From Hygrophila difformis (Eukaryota > Streptophyta > Magnoliopsida > Lamiales > Acanthaceae), in NCBI GenBank assembly GCA_030278955.1, contig JAOANR010000014.1:17176068-17240067 (forward strand): a stretch of DNA of 64,000 bases, read 5' to 3'. Positions 43,263-55,332 of the stretch are shown one piece after another. The notes below the pieces were generated by a model that did not search any database, was not told where the DNA came from, and saw only the letters and a list, made by a program, of their open reading frames with translations. Both the position numbers and the translations under genes were made by a program. The stretch's first letter is position 1, and every line of letters starts with the position of its first letter.

Positions 43263-44669
43263 TCAGGTATACCCTGTAACATACTTGTAAGCTTGTCTGC
43301 ATGTTGCCTTGTTATGCCCGCGCATTTTGCAGAGGCCACACTTGTTTTTGCTCGTCTCACGCTGCGAAGGTATGCGTTTTCTCTTGGGCCGGCCGGGCTG
43401 CACACGGACGTCTGGAGGAAATATGAACTCATCCACACTTTCACTCGTCTGCTCATTGCTCATCATCACCATCGGATATATGATTGGGTCGTATGTCTTC
43501 TTATAGTACTCCACCGTATAGTACGGATCACAGAAGTCATACACATTCCCCTTCATCGCCTCAATAGCAGCACATGCATGCCTGCATGGAATCCTCAACA
43601 TTTGCCAATACTTACAGCTACATGTCCTTTCCTCAATATCCACAGCGAATACGCTCACCCTATCCCGAACTTCAAACACCGACCCCCCTTCCCTCTGAAG
43701 ATCAAGGCTACCGGATGCATTGTAGTTCTGTCTCAAGATAGCCTCCGGTTCGGGACACAACACATCAGTCATCCGAATAGCTTTTTCCCTCTTGTCATTG
43801 CTCATTTTCATTACTTTTTTCCGTAATGTGTCCATCATAGCGTACGGAGGCAGGTACCTAGGTTTAACCACCCAGCTGTTCCAACTCTCAACAGCATTAG
43901 TGTTCATCTCGCCCCATCTATTCCCTGTGAACAAACAATTTGCCCAAGTTTGTGGTTGTGAGTTTATAAGGAATGTCGCAGCGAGGGGCATTGCTGTCAG
44001 GATTGAATTCAACTTGCTGTGCATCTCATCGTATGTAGCTACGTAGGCTGCATCCTTCAACACTTGTGTCCACTTCTCCTTGTCCTTGTATGGGTATAGC
44101 CTAAGCACATCTTTTTTGAAGTTGTCAACGAGATGTCTTAGGCATACCGAATGGTTGGAACCATTAAAGACGCTTGGAATACCTTTCATTAGGCCGGAGT
44201 GCCGATCACTAAAGAAAGTGTACTCCCCCCACTGCTCCCGTTCATTTTCTCCGTCAATAACCCCTCTAAACTTCTCACAAAACCATTGCCAGTTGTCATC
44301 GTCCTCTGCATCCACAGCTGTACGTAGCAAATTAATAACGTAAATAATTTCACACTATAACAGATAAAATACAACACATATGTTTTCACTAGTGTTACAC
44401 TCGCTGTCACAGAATACCTACCTAACAGTTATATAATAACTATCTCACTCAGCCAAGCAACTATGTTATAAAAAGAACAATAATTTCTCTTGCCAAAAAA
44501 CCACGTACCTGCAAATGCAAGTGTCACAAATCCATTATTCGCATCTTTTCCAACCGCACTCAACAAACACCATTTCCATTTATTTTTTATGTGTGTGCCA
44601 TCAAAGAATACAAGCGGCCGACAGGCCGCCTTAAACCCCATAATGCACGCTGCTATGGCTATAAAAACC
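43263..44669 (-). CDS. MURA-type MULE transposase, 5'-truncated
   Basis: Two exon parts, 44669-44509 and 44317-43263, are joined by a GT-AG intron (TTTGCAG/GTACGT ... CGTACAG/CTGTGG) with matching phase. The DDE catalytic core is recognisable: VFFDGTHIKN (first Asp), FFSDRHSGLMKGI (second Asp) and NAVESWNSW (Glu). A SWIM zinc finger follows (CSCKYWQMLRIPCRHA), then a CCHC knuckle (CGLCKMRGHNKATC) near the C-terminus. About 400 residues remain. The DNA-binding N-terminal half is gone because the reading (RVFIAIAACIMGFKAACRP) runs into LTR-element sequence at 44670. The copy cannot be autonomous in this form. Confidence 0.85.
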
Positions 44670-47125
44670 CTTCCAATAACCTAGTTAAATTGATAGGCTT
44701 CCTTGGAGTACATCATCAATCCTTAACAAAGCCCACTCTTCTTGTTCGTAAGGTGTTGCCCTTAGGAAAATTTATTTATTACCTATGAACTATGTGGTCA
44801 CTCTTGTTTGGTATTTGATCCTTTATTCATTATACTTGGAGTGTTTTCTAATTTCAAAAGTAGTGCGGTGTGTTCCTCAGGCTCAACCCGAGGTAGATAA
44901 AATTTAAATCATTTGGAAAATCCAACTCCGTTCATCATTAATCCGGAGATATTTATGCCTAAAATCAACCGCTAATCATCTTTAGTTATACACATGTGAA
45001 TCTTTTAATTATTTCCATGTCTCCGTCACTTTGAAATTTCCAAATGCTAGTTAATTATCCTTTTTGGAACCCGACCAAGGGTCACATAAAAGTGGGTTAA
45101 GTTCAATTTCTTGTCTTATGAAATTTATAATAAATATCCTCTTGACTATTTATTCTTGCTAGTCCTTCTTTAATAGGTCATCTTAATCCATAATAGATCT
45201 CGACTTTTCCTTGTTGGTAAGATGTTGCTCACAGGAAAATTATTTATCCGTATCAAAACTCTTGGTGGTTCTTTCTTGGTACTTGGCCCACAATTATCTA
45301 TTACACTTTGAGCGTCCTTAAGTTAAAAATATTATGATGAGTTCATCGGGCTCAACAAAAGATAGATAGATTTTAATCCTTTGGGAATCCAACTTGTCTT
45401 ATTTTAATCCGAAGTATTCTCGTCTAGGGTTAAACATTAATCGTCTTAATGTGTACACATATGGATCTCCCAATTACTCCCAAGTTCCCATCATTTGAAG
45501 TCTCCAAATGTTAATTAAATATCTCTTATGGTCACCCGACCAAGGACATGCCCAATTTTTCATACGGCTCCGAAAAAGGAATGTATTGCGTTATATAATA
45601 GTAGACTAGGTTCAAAAATTCAGCCTACGAACTTTATAGTAAGTATCCATCTTACTATACCTCCTTGTCAGATATTTTATTTACCAAGGATAATTATTTT
45701 AATGATAGGATTTTACGATCATCTTGCTTGGTGGGTTATCACCTAATTAGTTGTAACTTCGCAACTAAGGATTGTCTCCCATAATTATGAAATTTAAAAA
45801 ATTATTGGGTGTACTAATTCCTTGTCCTCGATTATGAACTTTATCCATGACAATCCATGGTCTCTTTTAAAAATAGGGAGAAGATGAACGGTATATAGGT
45901 TCTTGTATCATTTCTAAGTGATAATTGCTTAAATAGCATAGTTACGGCTCCTATCGAGGGAGATAAAAATTAAACGAAGTAATTTCGACAACTCCAATGC
46001 TTGTGAGAAATTTCTTGTTATAAAGCCAACAACTCAATCAAGCCTTAGGTAGTAGGTCCATTAACAAAGATTGGATTCCGAGTTTGTCGAGCTAAAGGAG
46101 TAGGATAAATGTTAGAGGTTATCCTTTAAGCTCATGGTTTAGGGCATTTTGTTCGATTCCAAATAAATATCCAACTTTCCTGCCAAATAGACGTATGAAG
46201 TTAAGGAAAAATTCATAAACGTTCTATAAAACTCGTTGTGAGCTTAAAATTCCTCGGTGCCATTCCATGACACCCGCGTCTTATCTTTAAGACATATATA
46301 ATTTTTAAAAAAAAATCTTTGTTCCAATCATTAGCACGATTATTGTATTAACGCTTAAATCGGGCTCCTATAGTCTAAGGCAAAACCTTATTTGACTAAG
46401 GCAAGAACGCAAATCGCACTAAGGCATAGAATAATTTGTGATACGACGATTTCTTATATAGATTGAGGAAGGGTCATAGACCATTTCAATACCCTGTTAC
46501 CACTTGGTAGGTGTAACTCTGGGGTAACGTTCCCATACCTTTCCAATGGTAAAAATAAAAGTAATTGTGAATATTGTCACCTATTGTAGGCATCATCTTA
46601 CGTAATAAGGCAACTGAACTGAGAAGCCAATGAACTAGTGCAATACTAGTAGGTTATCCAAAACACGTCTAGGGGTAGATACTAAGGGATGCTTAGAAAA
46701 ACAATAAGATATCGGAGAGAGACTCTAGCTCAGAGTCCGATACCTTGGAAAATCCTTGTCAAGAATTACATAAGAATCCAAAATTCTGCTCATGCCTATA
46801 TGCATATGTGTGTGTGCTCCCATCCCAAAATTTAACTTTAAAAATACTTGGCATAGTCTTTTCAAAATATTTCGTGCAAAAATTTCAATAATTTAAATGC
46901 ACTACTTCTTAGAGGAAAAATGGCTCTTCAAAAATATTTCTCGTGCAAAAATTGCAATAATTTATATGCACTAATCCGAATGCTTTCAAATACTTTTCGT
47001 GTAAAATTTTAATAATTTAAATACACGACTTGCATAGCCACTTGGCTTTAAAAATAATTTTTGGTGCATGAATTTTAAAAATTACAGATGCACCATTCCA
47101 AGAGCAAAACGCTCTGATACCAAAC
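44670..47125 (-). mobile_element. Internal region of LARD-like LTR element C (left portion)
   Basis: Noncoding internal DNA ending at a tRNA-iMet primer site beside the C LTR. Its first 235 bp (44670-44904) appear identical to the last 235 bp of the window (63766-64000), which lie at the same relative place inside another copy of the internal region. There is no gag or pol. The coiled-coil ORF of element B is missing here: around 46650-46770 about 100 bp replace the 450-bp ORF. Imperfect internal repeats containing TTCTTGTT-GTAAG recur near 44710 and 45190. Confidence 0.75.
47111..47122 (-). promoter_or_regulatory. Primer-binding site of element C, tRNA-iMet
   Basis: Minus strand TGGTATCAGAGC, three bases from the LTR edge at 47126. 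It shows that the LTR beginning at 47126 is a 5' LTR for the internal region on its left. Confidence 0.9.
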
Positions 47126-48999
47126 TGTAACACCCCCATTTTCCCTAAGGATGCAGCGGAAGAAAAGAGCGGGAACAATGGGTGGGGTGCTACCGCCACG
47201 TATTCCGGATTGCCCGAAATACGCTAAGGCTAACATAAATAATTGCAGAAAACTCAGCGTTGAATGTATATGCTAACCACGTTCCGGACAAGCTAGCATA
47301 TAATTCGCAAGGAAGCTTATATACTGTGAAATGTATAAAATAAGCTTGATAAAAAGGTTTGGTAGAGCGTAACCAAACGGAGGTCTGCATTCCTCAAAGC
47401 GCGCAACAATAATAATGGAATAAACCCATGGAAGTTTTATTTTAAAAGAGGTTGTACCTCGCATTTGAAAAATATTATAACAAGGGATTGTCTAACTCGT
47501 ATTTCAAAATAACACTGTTAAACGCAAAATGCATTGTTTAAACAGTAGGGCACAAGGTTTTGCACAAACGGGATAAACCCAAATATTTGTTTATGCTCGA
47601 TAATTGATTTCCAATACTTCTTAAAAATGATTTTTGCCTCACAAAATTTTTATCTATGCCAAGTAATATGTTTTCATCCCAAAGAGGATTTAAAAATACA
47701 TTTCCTTATAAATGATACCCCATACCGTGCCCGTGCAAAATATGCTCTATCAACCTTGCAGATCTGAAACCTGAAAGGAAATGGTGACAAGTGTAGAGTC
47801 AGCGAAAACAATCGCTGAGTAAGTAGACGTTTACTCCCGGAGGAGGTTGGGTTGTAGAAATAATTTAAAATGACAGTTATGGAATAAGGCATGCTTAAAC
47901 GAGAATAATTTATGCATAAAGTCAATATTAATCTATATCCCGGGAAAAGATAATACAGCAATATGCGTTACCGAAATTTAAGTATTTCAGCCACCGTGTG
48001 TGGGGTTCCGCTCTAGGGCTCTAGTCCCACTCGAAGGTGGGGTCCCTGTTTTGTCGGACTCAAGTCCCACATGCACTCAAGGGTGTGGGGGAGGTAAGAA
48101 ATTTCCTCAAACCCACTATGAGAAAAGACCGATGACGCCGAGCTGTAAGTCCCAAGAGTCCCCGTGTGGCTATTAAGTGCACAGCAACGTGGGAGTTGGG
48201 CAGCTGCGACCCATGGCACCTCGCTCATCCCCGTAACAATGCGCGCTCAAAAATCCGTAGATTTTGAGAATGGTTACAAAGATTGTTAAGCACAGTAAAT
48301 CCAGCATACCAAAATATCCAAAAGCAGTAGGAAGCTTTAAGCATAAATTTAAAAAGTAATAAAGATGGTTTTCTCGAAATTTATGCTTAAGCTAAATAAA
48401 TTAAGGCTTACTCCAAAGAGTAAAAATCTACTTACAGTCACCGTATGCTTGGGATGCACAGCACAATGCAGGCCTACGAGCAGACAAATCCTACTAAAGA
48501 GCAGCTACTCGGCTTCCTCGTTGCAAACCTCCCACAGATTCTATCGAACTATCACACTAAACATTTTTATTTTAGAATTCAGGCAGACAGAGTTTCTAGG
48601 AGGTGAAAATATTTTACATAATAGGGTCTCACCTCTTGATTCTTTGTAGGGATTTTTCTTCTCAAAAATCCTTGATCCCCGCTAGACATACACCACTTGA
48701 GAACTCTACAATTATTCTACTGCTAAACCCAACAGACAGAGAGATTCAAGATTTTAGCTGAAGTGAGAAAGAAGGAGAGAAATGGCGTGAAAGGTGTAGG
48801 AGAGGTGACCATTTTTATAGACCTTGAGCCAACATTTTTTTATCCGGGTAAAACCTTAACCCAGCCTTCCCTCTTTTTGTCTCACAGGTTTCCATTGCTA
48901 TCATTTCAACATTTTCCCCTCCGCTCTCCCTCTCTCTCGTCTGCACCCCCTCCCTTTCCCCCATTTCCATCAATCCCTCAATCCATCAAAGTCTCAAGC

Positions 49000-49500
49000 T
49001 CGGTTCTACAAGGAGATTTCAAAAAGGTTTGTTGGGCAAAAGAGAGGCCCGGTCTCGGATTCGGCCGGAAGCGAAGGGTTGGAGACGGTGGAGCTGTGGC
49101 GGCGAGGAGGCGCCCTAGGGCGGCGGCGGTGAAGGCTCGGCTGCAGCGGCGGGCGTGGCCGGCAGCAGTGGCCTCGGCGGTGGTGGGTGTCGGCCCGCCC
49201 CTTATCTCCTTTCCCTTTCTTTTCTATTGTTTTGATTTGTTGGTTATTTGGTTTTGGAAATTCGGATTGGAAAAGGAACGGAAGCGGGCGGAGGAATGGT
49301 GGTGTAGCGGTGGCCGGAGCGAAGGGGAGGAAGAGAGGCGGCGGCTGAGGTGGTGGTGGCCGGCCGGCGGCGGCTCCGGCGAAGTCGGCGCCGGAGCAGG
49401 GGCGGTGGCGGCGGTGGCGCGCCGGAGTCGGGCGGCGGTGGAGGGTGAGGGAGAAAGGATGGAGGAGGGAAGAAGGGGGAGGTTTATATAGAAAGGAGGA
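49000..49500 (-). other. GC-rich block of the C LTR with minus-strand TATA box
   Basis: A stretch of CGG/GGC-rich sequence inside an otherwise AT-rich LTR. On the minus strand a canonical CTATATAAACC box (about 49482-49492) lies just upstream of CT-rich then GC-rich sequence. This looks like a promoter and leader. A 191-residue minus-strand open frame crosses it, but it is Pro/Arg/His low-complexity and I do not consider it a gene. Confidence 0.5.
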
Positions 49501-51187
49501 TGTATCCTTATAACCGGTTAATAGCTTCGTCCATTGGGTTCTCACCCCTTTATCCAACGGATATCCATAGAGGTCAATCAAATGTCAATTAAAGTGATTG
49601 ATCCTTTTGTCCAATGGATTTTCACCTATTATCCAACGGATATCCATAGTGGTCAATCAAATGTCAATTAAAGTGATTTGACCATTTTTGTCCAATGGAT
49701 TTCATCTATATAATTTGTACTATTAGCACAAATAATTCCAGACTTCAAATCTTCTTATTTGGAACATCTTGGTAATAATGGGTCGGTCGACCTCGGACCC
49801 CATAAGTTCATTGGCTAATTATTCTTGATTATGGACTTGATTTATTTGATAATCCCATACTGTTAGTCGAGTGATCCATGACTCGAAATTCTCCAATTCG
49901 GAATAATCACAATTTAAAGATCGGGCAATTTCCGATAACTAAGTGAGTTAATTATTTTTAGTTAAATTGTGAGAGTTTGATTAACTTTTAATTTGCATTT
50001 AATATTTAACCCAATGTCCTTAAACAAATCTATGGACTTAATTAGTCTAATTGGTGGACTTAATAATCTCTAATGATCGTACATTTATAATTTAATTTGT
50101 TAGATTTAGATACCTTAATAAAATAATCCAAACCCCAAGTATTAACATTTCATATTTGGATGATTTGTTTTTAGAATCCCATAATCCATAGATATTTATC
50201 AATTTATTGTTACGTCTTGTAAATTTAAGTTATACGGTCTTGATCCTATAATTTAATCCATCATTTAATATTAAATAGCATTCTTGTAAATAATACAAAT
50301 GTCCAATTACATAATCCATTAATAAAACGGGTCATCCTTGATTTCCATAAACTAATAGAATATGTATATTTTAATTCAATCCTAATGATTAATGTGTAAT
50401 ATAGTCGTGTTCATTATTAATTAATCCAATACTTATAAAGTAATGGACATGTCAAATATACTTGTTTGTCCAAACTCCATTAAGTTAATATAATAAATTT
50501 GTTAACTCCCAATCCTCTAGTAAACTATGGCTTGAGCATTGCCAATTAATCTTTCCGTAATAAGTTATATAAGCTCTCGAACGTTTTATCGGCTATTGAG
50601 AACGAATTAAATCAGATGGTTCTATTTGTCAATCTTTGTAACTAGATTTGTATAATAACATGTGATTTTATAATTATAAGCTAATAGGTATGTAAAATAT
50701 TCGGTAGTAAATTTTAGTATTAAATAATCTAGTCTTGAGGCGTCGTAATTGGGCAATTTAATTATTGAGGCATTGATCGCTCATATATTCCCTAATCGAA
50801 TCGACTAAATATTTCAACTCAATATTATAGTGATTAATCGTACAGCTTGTCTCTTGCCCAATACTCTTTATTTAAAAGCTTATAACATATTTTTATTTAA
50901 AGATCAGATAGTTTGTACTTATTGGGGTTTTCATAATTCAACATTGTTGGAAGCTAAACCTTTGATCGGAACCTTCCTGACTTATTTCAAAATTAATATA
51001 TTCGATTATTGGTTAAATATTAATGATTTAAAAATAAATATTTCTTATGCTCTCAACTAAATCGATTCAAGTTGGTGTTCCAAAATTTAATAAGTTACTC
51101 TTAGTAATAAAGGTTGATATATATATATATATATCTATATATATATGTTTAATTAGCTCACTATTTATATTAACTTAACTAAGTCTT

Positions 51188-54100
51188 TGTAACACCCCCA
51201 TTTTCCCTAAGGATGCAGCGGAAGAAAAGTGCGGGAACAATGGGTGGGGTGCTACCGCCACGTATCCCGGACCGCCCGAAATACGCTAAGGCTAAAAATA
51301 ATGGGTGCAGAACATCAGAGTTTAATGCATATGCTAACCACTTCCCGGGCAAGTTAGCATATACTCTGCACAAAAGCTTATAATACCGTAACAAGTATAA
51401 AATAAGCTTAATAAAAATGTTTGGTATAGCGTAACCAAACGGAGGAACGCATTCCTCAAAGGAGCTCAATAATAGGAATGGAATAAATCCATGGAAATTT
51501 TTATTTTAAAAGAGGTTGTAACTCGCATTTCAAAAATATTATAATAAGGGGTTGTCTATCTCGTATTTCAAAAATAGCACTGCTTAACGCAAAAATGCAT
51601 TGTTTAAACAGTAGGGCACAACGTTTGCATAAACGGGATAAAACCCAAATATTTATTCACGCTTGATAAATAATTTCCCATGCTTTATAAAAATTATATT
51701 TGCCTCATAAAAATGATCTATGCTCGATACATAATTTTCAAGGCTTCATAAAAATTGTCTTTACCTTATAAAAATTTATCTATGCCAAGAAATAAGTTCT
51801 ATCCCCAAAGGGGATTTTAAAAAAAAATATTCATTCTTATAAATATTACCCCGTACCGTGCCCGTGCAAAATATGCTGTAACGAACCTTGCAGATCTGAA
51901 ACCTGAAAGGAAATGGTGACAAGTGTAGAGTCAGCGAAGACAATCGCTGAGTAAGTAGAAGTTTACTCCCGGAGGAGGTAGGGTAGCAGAAATAATTTAA
52001 AGACAACAGTTTTGGTAATGGTATGCTAAAAACGAGAATAATTTATACATACACGAAACATTATTCTATATCCCGGGAACAGATAATATAACAGTATGCG
52101 TTACCGAGATGTGAGTATCTCAGCCACCGTGTGTGGGGTTCCGCTCTAGGGCTCTAGTCCCACTCGAAGGTGGGGTCCCTGTTTTTGTCGGACTCTAGTC
52201 CCACATGCACTCAAGGGTGTGGGGGAGGTAAGAAATTTCCTCAAACCCACTATGAGAAAAGACCGATGACGCCGAGCTGTGAGTCCCAATAGTCCCCGTG
52301 TGGCGATTAAGTGCACAACAGCGTGGGAGTTGGGCAGCTGCGACCCATGGCACCTCGCTCATCCCCGTAACAATGAGCTCAAAAATCCGTAGGATTTTGT
52401 GAATAGTTGCGAACATCATAAAGCACAGTAAAATGGCATACCAATAATCCAAAAACAGTAGGGAGCTATAAGCATAAATTTAAAATAATAAAGCGGTAGT
52501 AAAAATTATGCTTAAGCTAAAATAAATTTGGGCTTTACTCCAAAGAGTAAAAATCTACTTACTGTCACCGAAGATGGAATGGGGATGACACACGCACAGG
52601 CTACGAGCAGATAATCCTTTACAGCTACGTGACTAAGAAAAATACTCTAATGTTAATTTATGTGCTATAATGGCTCTTTAACTAAAATAATAATAATAAC
52701 TAAAATTTTTCCAACGTACTAAATCTTACCCGAATACTCCTACTAGACTGATTTGCTAATGATAACCCGGTGGAACTAAGAAACACCAACAACAAACAAA
52801 ATGCATAGAATAATTGAATACCGGAGGAAGGCAATACCAAGATAGAAAAAGGGAGAAGAAATGGAGGGTGTGGGCGTGTGGGAAAGGGGCAGGGATGGGG
52901 GATTTTATAGGCAAGAGTACAGCATGGTTTTATCCGGACAAAAATGCCTCTCCATTGTTCACCCCTTTAAACCCACATGTATCCACTTATTCCAATCAAT
53001 CCCCATCTAATCATTCCTTTCTACACGCCACCCCTCCTCATTTCCTTCAGATTTTTCCCATCTCTCTTCTCCTCCCCCCTTTTACCCGCCGCCCACATCC
53101 CCTTCTCCTTCCTCTTCTCTATTTTCTCTTTTTTTTTTTTTTTTTTGTTCTTGTCTTGGTTTTCTATTTTGTTGGGGGATTCGACGAGGAAGGGGCTGGT
53201 GGCGTTGGGTGGTGATGATGGCCGATTTGAGAGTTGGAGGCGGCGGTGATGGTAGGGGAAGAAGGACGAAAATGGTGGTTGTTGGAGTGAGATTTGGGAG
53301 ATGGTGGTCCGCCGGTGGTGGTGGTGAAATGAAGACGGCGATAGGCAAGCGGCGGCGGCGACTGCCGTGAGCGGCGGCGACGGGGTTTGACTCCAGCGGC
53401 GTTCCCCCTCCGCCCTTCTCTGTCCCTGTCGCGTCTCTTCTCTGTCTCCTTTTTTTTTTCTTTATTTGTTTGTTGGTTTTGTTGATTTGATGATGGAGGT
53501 TTTGTGGTGGTGGTGGAAGAGAGATGGTGGTGGGGCTGCTGCGGTTTGGGAAGGAGATGGCAGGGGTGGTGGCGAAATGAGGGCGGATGTGGTGGAGCAG
53601 GGGCGGCGGAGGCCGCGGTGGTGGTGGCAAACGGCGGCAGGGGCTACGGGTTGTGCGGTTTCCGAAAAAAATGGAAAAGGGGGAAGATTTGGTGGTGGCC
53701 GGAGGTTCGTCGGCGGTGGTGGCGGCCGCGGAATCCGGCGAGGGCGGCGGCAGCAACCTAGGTTTAGGGTTAGGGTTTGATTGGGTTGGGCTTGCTCCAA
53801 ATGGGCCTAAGTCAATGGTATTGGGCTATTGGTACTAGACTTGTTCTAATTAAATGGCCCAATTCCAATACTCCAATCCATTCACTTAATGGACTTAATT
53901 GATTTAATTCATCAAAGTTATGGACTTAATCAACTAATTAGTTTCAATTATGGACTTAATAATTTTATAACACTTATCTCTTAACATAATAGATTTAATT
54001 GATTTAAATTATTTATTAATTGGCACCGTTAGCCAAATAAATTCAAATTTCCAAATTTCCCAAGTCGGGACAATTGCTAGTCAAAGTTGGACAATTTATC

Positions 54101-55293
54101 AATTCCCAACAATGAAATGATCATCTATTTTAATATAATTTGTATGGACTTAATCTTATAATCCAATCCACCTTTAATGTTATTTACTTCAATACTTACG
54201 AATAATTCGAAACTCTATTTTCTCCAATTTGGGACAATCGCAATTTAACGGCCGGACAATTCCTAATAATTTTAGTGTTTTAATTTAATTACACGGACCT
54301 AATTTTATAGCTTAACTCATAAATTGTGTTATTCAATAGATTAGTTCATCTATTAATATATCACCTTTAGTGAAATGACTCACCACTTCGAATTCCTTAA
54401 TCCGGATAATTAATCGTTAAATGGGTCGCTAGATAATTTATTCAATTGGTCAAGTATTAATATTAATGATTAATTTGTAATATAATTTGAGTCCAATTTC
54501 ATTTAGTATAACATTAACTCAAAAATTCCTAACGTTTGCCCATTACGCGAGTTTAGGATTTAAATTATCATTTGTCATGAACTTAATTAATACTTCCTAA
54601 ATTTAATATTTAATCTTACTAACGTAATATGGTTGATTGGATTAATGGATTTAATTTACCTAGTAGTGGATTTCCTTGTCACAATAATCAAGTGTATTAT
54701 TATTTAATTCGATTACTTATAAACAAATCAATGGGTTTAACTCACTTAGTAATGAGTTTCCGTAGACAAATTGGTCGAGGTCTTGGGAGATAATAATTAA
54801 ACATTTCGCTAATTAAAATTTGGTTTGTCCTCAAGTTCCACAATTTAATTGGCTAAATATTTTATTCCGTCCGTGATTATTTATTTCGTCACTTACTCAT
54901 GTCCAATAACATTTATTTCGAGTCCAATAGTTCATAAGCTCGTCTACTTTGGCCATTCAATTATATTTCTATCCGGTACCCTCGTCGGATAATTTGGTTT
55001 AACTTAATTTGCCTTTGGCAATGTTTAATCCAGCTCATATACATAAACTGGGGAACTTAATTAAATTTTTGATAATTTATAAATTAATACTTATACGCTA
55101 ATTTAATAGTTTCATACTTAAAAGTTTTTAACTCCTAAAATTTAATTCTCAGCTAAGATTGATTTGAATAAATTCGCACTTTAAAAGTAAATATCTTTTC
55201 CCTTCATGTTCTAAAGATTTTATTTATGAGAAATTTTGAATATTTATTTATTAAAATTTAAATTTCTATTAAAAGTTTTTACGGAGTGTTATA
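51188..55293 (-). repeat. 3' LTR of element B (left copy)
   Basis: 4,106 bp, from TGTAACACCCCCATTTTCCC to GGAGTGTTATA. Contains a hairpin plus GTAAGT at 51931-51956, a TATA-like CTATAAAATC on the minus strand at about 52905-52914, a GC-rich block at about 53160-53770, and a telomere-like AAACCCTAACCCTAAACC on the minus strand at 53761-53779. The far right portion is AT-rich. Confidence 0.92.
53082..53800 (-). other. GC-rich leader-like block in the left B LTR
   Basis: GC-rich, CGG-repeat-laden DNA with overlapping open frames on both strands (224 residues on the minus strand), Pro-, His- and Arg-rich. The same block is repeated in the right LTR at 60828-61477. It sits downstream of a minus-strand telo-box. 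I read it as a leader or promoter-proximal block rather than a protein gene, because all frames are low-complexity and the homologous C block encodes something different. Confidence 0.45.
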
Positions 55294-55332
55294 GTCTACC
55301 CTCCTTAAAATAAGGCTTCGCCCTCGAAGCCT
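55294..55332 (-). promoter_or_regulatory. PPT of element B with adjacent hairpin
   Basis: Minus strand AAGGAGGGTAGAC abuts the LTR. Beside it is a perfect 8-bp stem with 4-nt loop (AGGCTTCG at 55313-55320, CGAAGCCT at 55325-55332). Confidence 0.8.

Larger units (their letters stand above)
36393..44669. mobile_element. Mutator-like element (MULE) carrying an Ulp1-like gene, truncated at its right end
   Basis: This block holds a MURA-type transposase (minus strand, right side), an Ulp1-like C48 protease gene (plus strand, left side) and a GRF zinc-finger gene between them. MULEs carrying Ulp1-like genes are known in plants (Kaonashi type). The left end is placed tentatively at the GGCAAATTCCAGATAAGTCC motif near 36393, which resembles MULE termini. 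The right end, with the transposase N-terminal half and the partner TIR, is missing. The transposase reading runs directly into LTR-element DNA at 44670. TIR pairing and the 9-bp duplication therefore cannot be checked. Confidence 0.75.

Noticed and set aside
53082..53756. A proline-rich protein gene inside the B LTRs (up to 224 residues)
   Set aside because: Overlapping open frames on both strands, low-complexity CGG-repeat composition, and no conservation of the protein in the C LTR. More likely noncoding leader sequence that is GC-rich.
53761..53779. Interstitial telomere repeat
   Set aside because: Only about two and a half imperfect TTTAGGG-like units, at the same site in both LTRs. It is a telo-box-like motif, not a telomeric tract.
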